Assembly (NCBI GenBank): GCA_964618455.1
Contig: CAZUAQ010000006.1
Span: 99,696-163,695 of the forward strand
Direction: 5' to 3'
DNA: 64,000 bases
Source of the DNA: CAZUAQ01 sp964618455
GTDB lineage: Bacteria > Planctomycetota > Phycisphaerae > UBA1845 > PWPN01
The position numbers were made by a program, and so were the translations under genes. This document shows positions 63,383 to 64,000 of the stretch, one piece after another. Positions within the stretch are counted from its first letter, which is position 1; each line of letters begins with the position of its first letter. The notes under the pieces were generated by a model. It made no database searches. It had not been told where the DNA came from and saw only the letters and a program-made list of their open reading frames with translations.

Positions 63383-64000
63383 GTGCCCATCGCCGAATCG
63401 TACGCCGCGAAAAACCGAAGCCGCCTACCGGGCTGGGTCTGCTTTCTGATACTCCTGACCGCCACCTTGCTCACGCACGGCTGGTCGCTGGCTGACGGAC
63501 TTTTCTTCGACGACCATCTCCATCTGTACAAACTGCAGCATCTCGGATGGACCCCGAGTGATCTCTACGAGGTGACCAAGGTCAACCCGAGCCACTTCAT
63601 CGAATGCTGGTGGCAGACCGAGACGGTTCAGTGGGAATACCTCCGTCCCGTCGCTGTGCTGATCTACAAGGCATGGGTCGTCTGGTTTCCGGAACAGCCC
63701 GTACTGTGGCATGCCGTCAGCGTGGCCTGCCATCTGATCACCGCCTGGTGCATCTATCGGCTGGTTTTTCTTCTGACACAGCGATCCGGGTGGGCTCTGG
63801 CCGGGGGCTATCTCTTTGTCATTCATCCGCACGGGATCTATACCGTCTCGTGGCTGGCCAGCCAGAATGCCGTGCTGCAGACGACGTTTTCGCTGATGGC
63901 CCTGCTGACTTACATCCAGGCCACCGGGCTTCAACTGTGCCCGCATCCCTACATTACCCGATCGCAGGTGCGGGCGATCCTCGCGCGACCGCAGCCCTGG
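63383..64000 (+). CDS. GT-C-like polytopic membrane protein, N-terminal part (3' truncated by window)
   Basis: The frame is open from a GTG at 63383 to the window end (206 codons visible). Hydrophobic segments lie near residues 17-35, 85-97, 107-127, 136-150 and 160-175. FFDDHLHLY near residues 43-51 places an Asp-Asp pair in the first loop, as in GT-C glycosyltransferases, and WEYLRPVAV and FVIHPHGIYTVSW are consistent with that fold. GGAGG (63366-63370) lies 12 bases upstream of the GTG, slightly long. Such proteins transfer sugars from polyprenyl carriers, for protein or wall glycosylation. The rest is outside the window. Confidence 0.6.
   Translation, partial: MPIAESYAAKNRSRLPGWVCFLILLTATLLTHGWSLADGLFFDDHLHLYKLQHLGWTPSDLYEVTKVNPSHFIECWWQTETVQWEYLRPVAVLIYKAWVVWFPEQPVLWHAVSVACHLITAWCIYRLVFLLTQRSGWALAGGYLFVIHPHGIYTVSWLASQNAVLQTTFSLMALLTYIQATGLQLCPHPYITRSQVRAILARPQPW

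Overview
This 64 kb window is ordinary bacterial chromosome: gene-dense, high-GC, with genes on both strands in short operons. I see no rRNA, tRNA, phage, insertion sequence or CRISPR array. The gene content suggests a Planctomycetota bacterium, probably of the Phycisphaerae type. This is inference from several features together: a giant secreted protein ending in a dockerin-like repeat pair and carrying a Cys-Cys 'DGSPC' motif seen in planctomycete secreted proteins; a thrombospondin-type-3 protein with a C-terminal membrane anchor; paired Tat-exported Gfo/Idh/MocA oxidoreductases; a GH172 (DUF2961) protein; multi-PDZ HtrA proteases; and many lineage-restricted membrane proteins and lipoproteins. 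No marker gene in the window fixes the taxonomy.

Layout. 1-1.9 kb: the end of a metal-ATPase/SafE-type membrane cluster, possibly the tail of a cbb3-oxidase maturation locus. 1.8-5 kb: a four-PDZ HtrA protease followed by a catalytically dead HtrA relative. 5.1-9 kb: GH172 protein, secreted-type nuclease, sugar-nucleotide epimerase and D-2-hydroxyacid dehydrogenase, all on the minus strand. 9.1-12 kb: cysC, a lipoprotein histone-deacetylase homologue and a DUF547 lipoprotein. 12.2-16.4 kb: rimO, a LURP-one/scramblase-like gene, then pgsA-pgpA-uppP (phosphatidylglycerol synthesis and undecaprenyl-pyrophosphate recycling). 16.4-18.2 kb: a BFD-type [2Fe-2S] protein, a small unknown gene and a CheX-CheY pair. 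18.4-22.3 kb: hisD, an unknown membrane protein, hisC-hisB. 22.4-26.3 kb: a sugar ABC importer without its ATPase. 26.4-29.7 kb: P-loop protein, ATP-grasp ligase and zinc metallopeptidase. 29.9-34.7 kb: mnmE, nucleoside hydrolase, galK, trpD. 35.1-39.0 kb: a 1327-residue secreted protein with three copies of one module. 39.3-48.1 kb: central carbon metabolism (ROK sugar kinase, acetolactate-synthase-like enzyme with aldehyde dehydrogenase, pyruvate carboxylase with its biotin ligase). 48.1-61.8 kb: a region consistent with uronate/pectin breakdown (uxaC, PL22-like lyase, HpaI-cupin fusion, large secreted glycosidase-like protein, two Tat oxidoreductases, a phosphodiesterase-like lipoprotein), with cardiolipin synthase inside it. 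62-64 kb: the TSP3 surface protein and the start of a GT-C-like membrane protein cut by the window edge.

The genes fit a heterotrophic, polysaccharide-degrading bacterium with elaborate envelope proteins. Sugars enter through the ABC importer, are phosphorylated by GalK/ROK kinases and reach pyruvate. Uronates may be funnelled through UxaC and the HpaI-type aldolase. Pyruvate carboxylase supplies oxaloacetate. The least explained parts are the three-module dockerin protein, the HtrA/pseudo-HtrA pair, the ATP-grasp/metallopeptidase/P-loop neighbourhood, the lipoprotein deacetylase homologue, and the Cys-Gly-Cys/TM/Arg anchor of the TSP3 protein.
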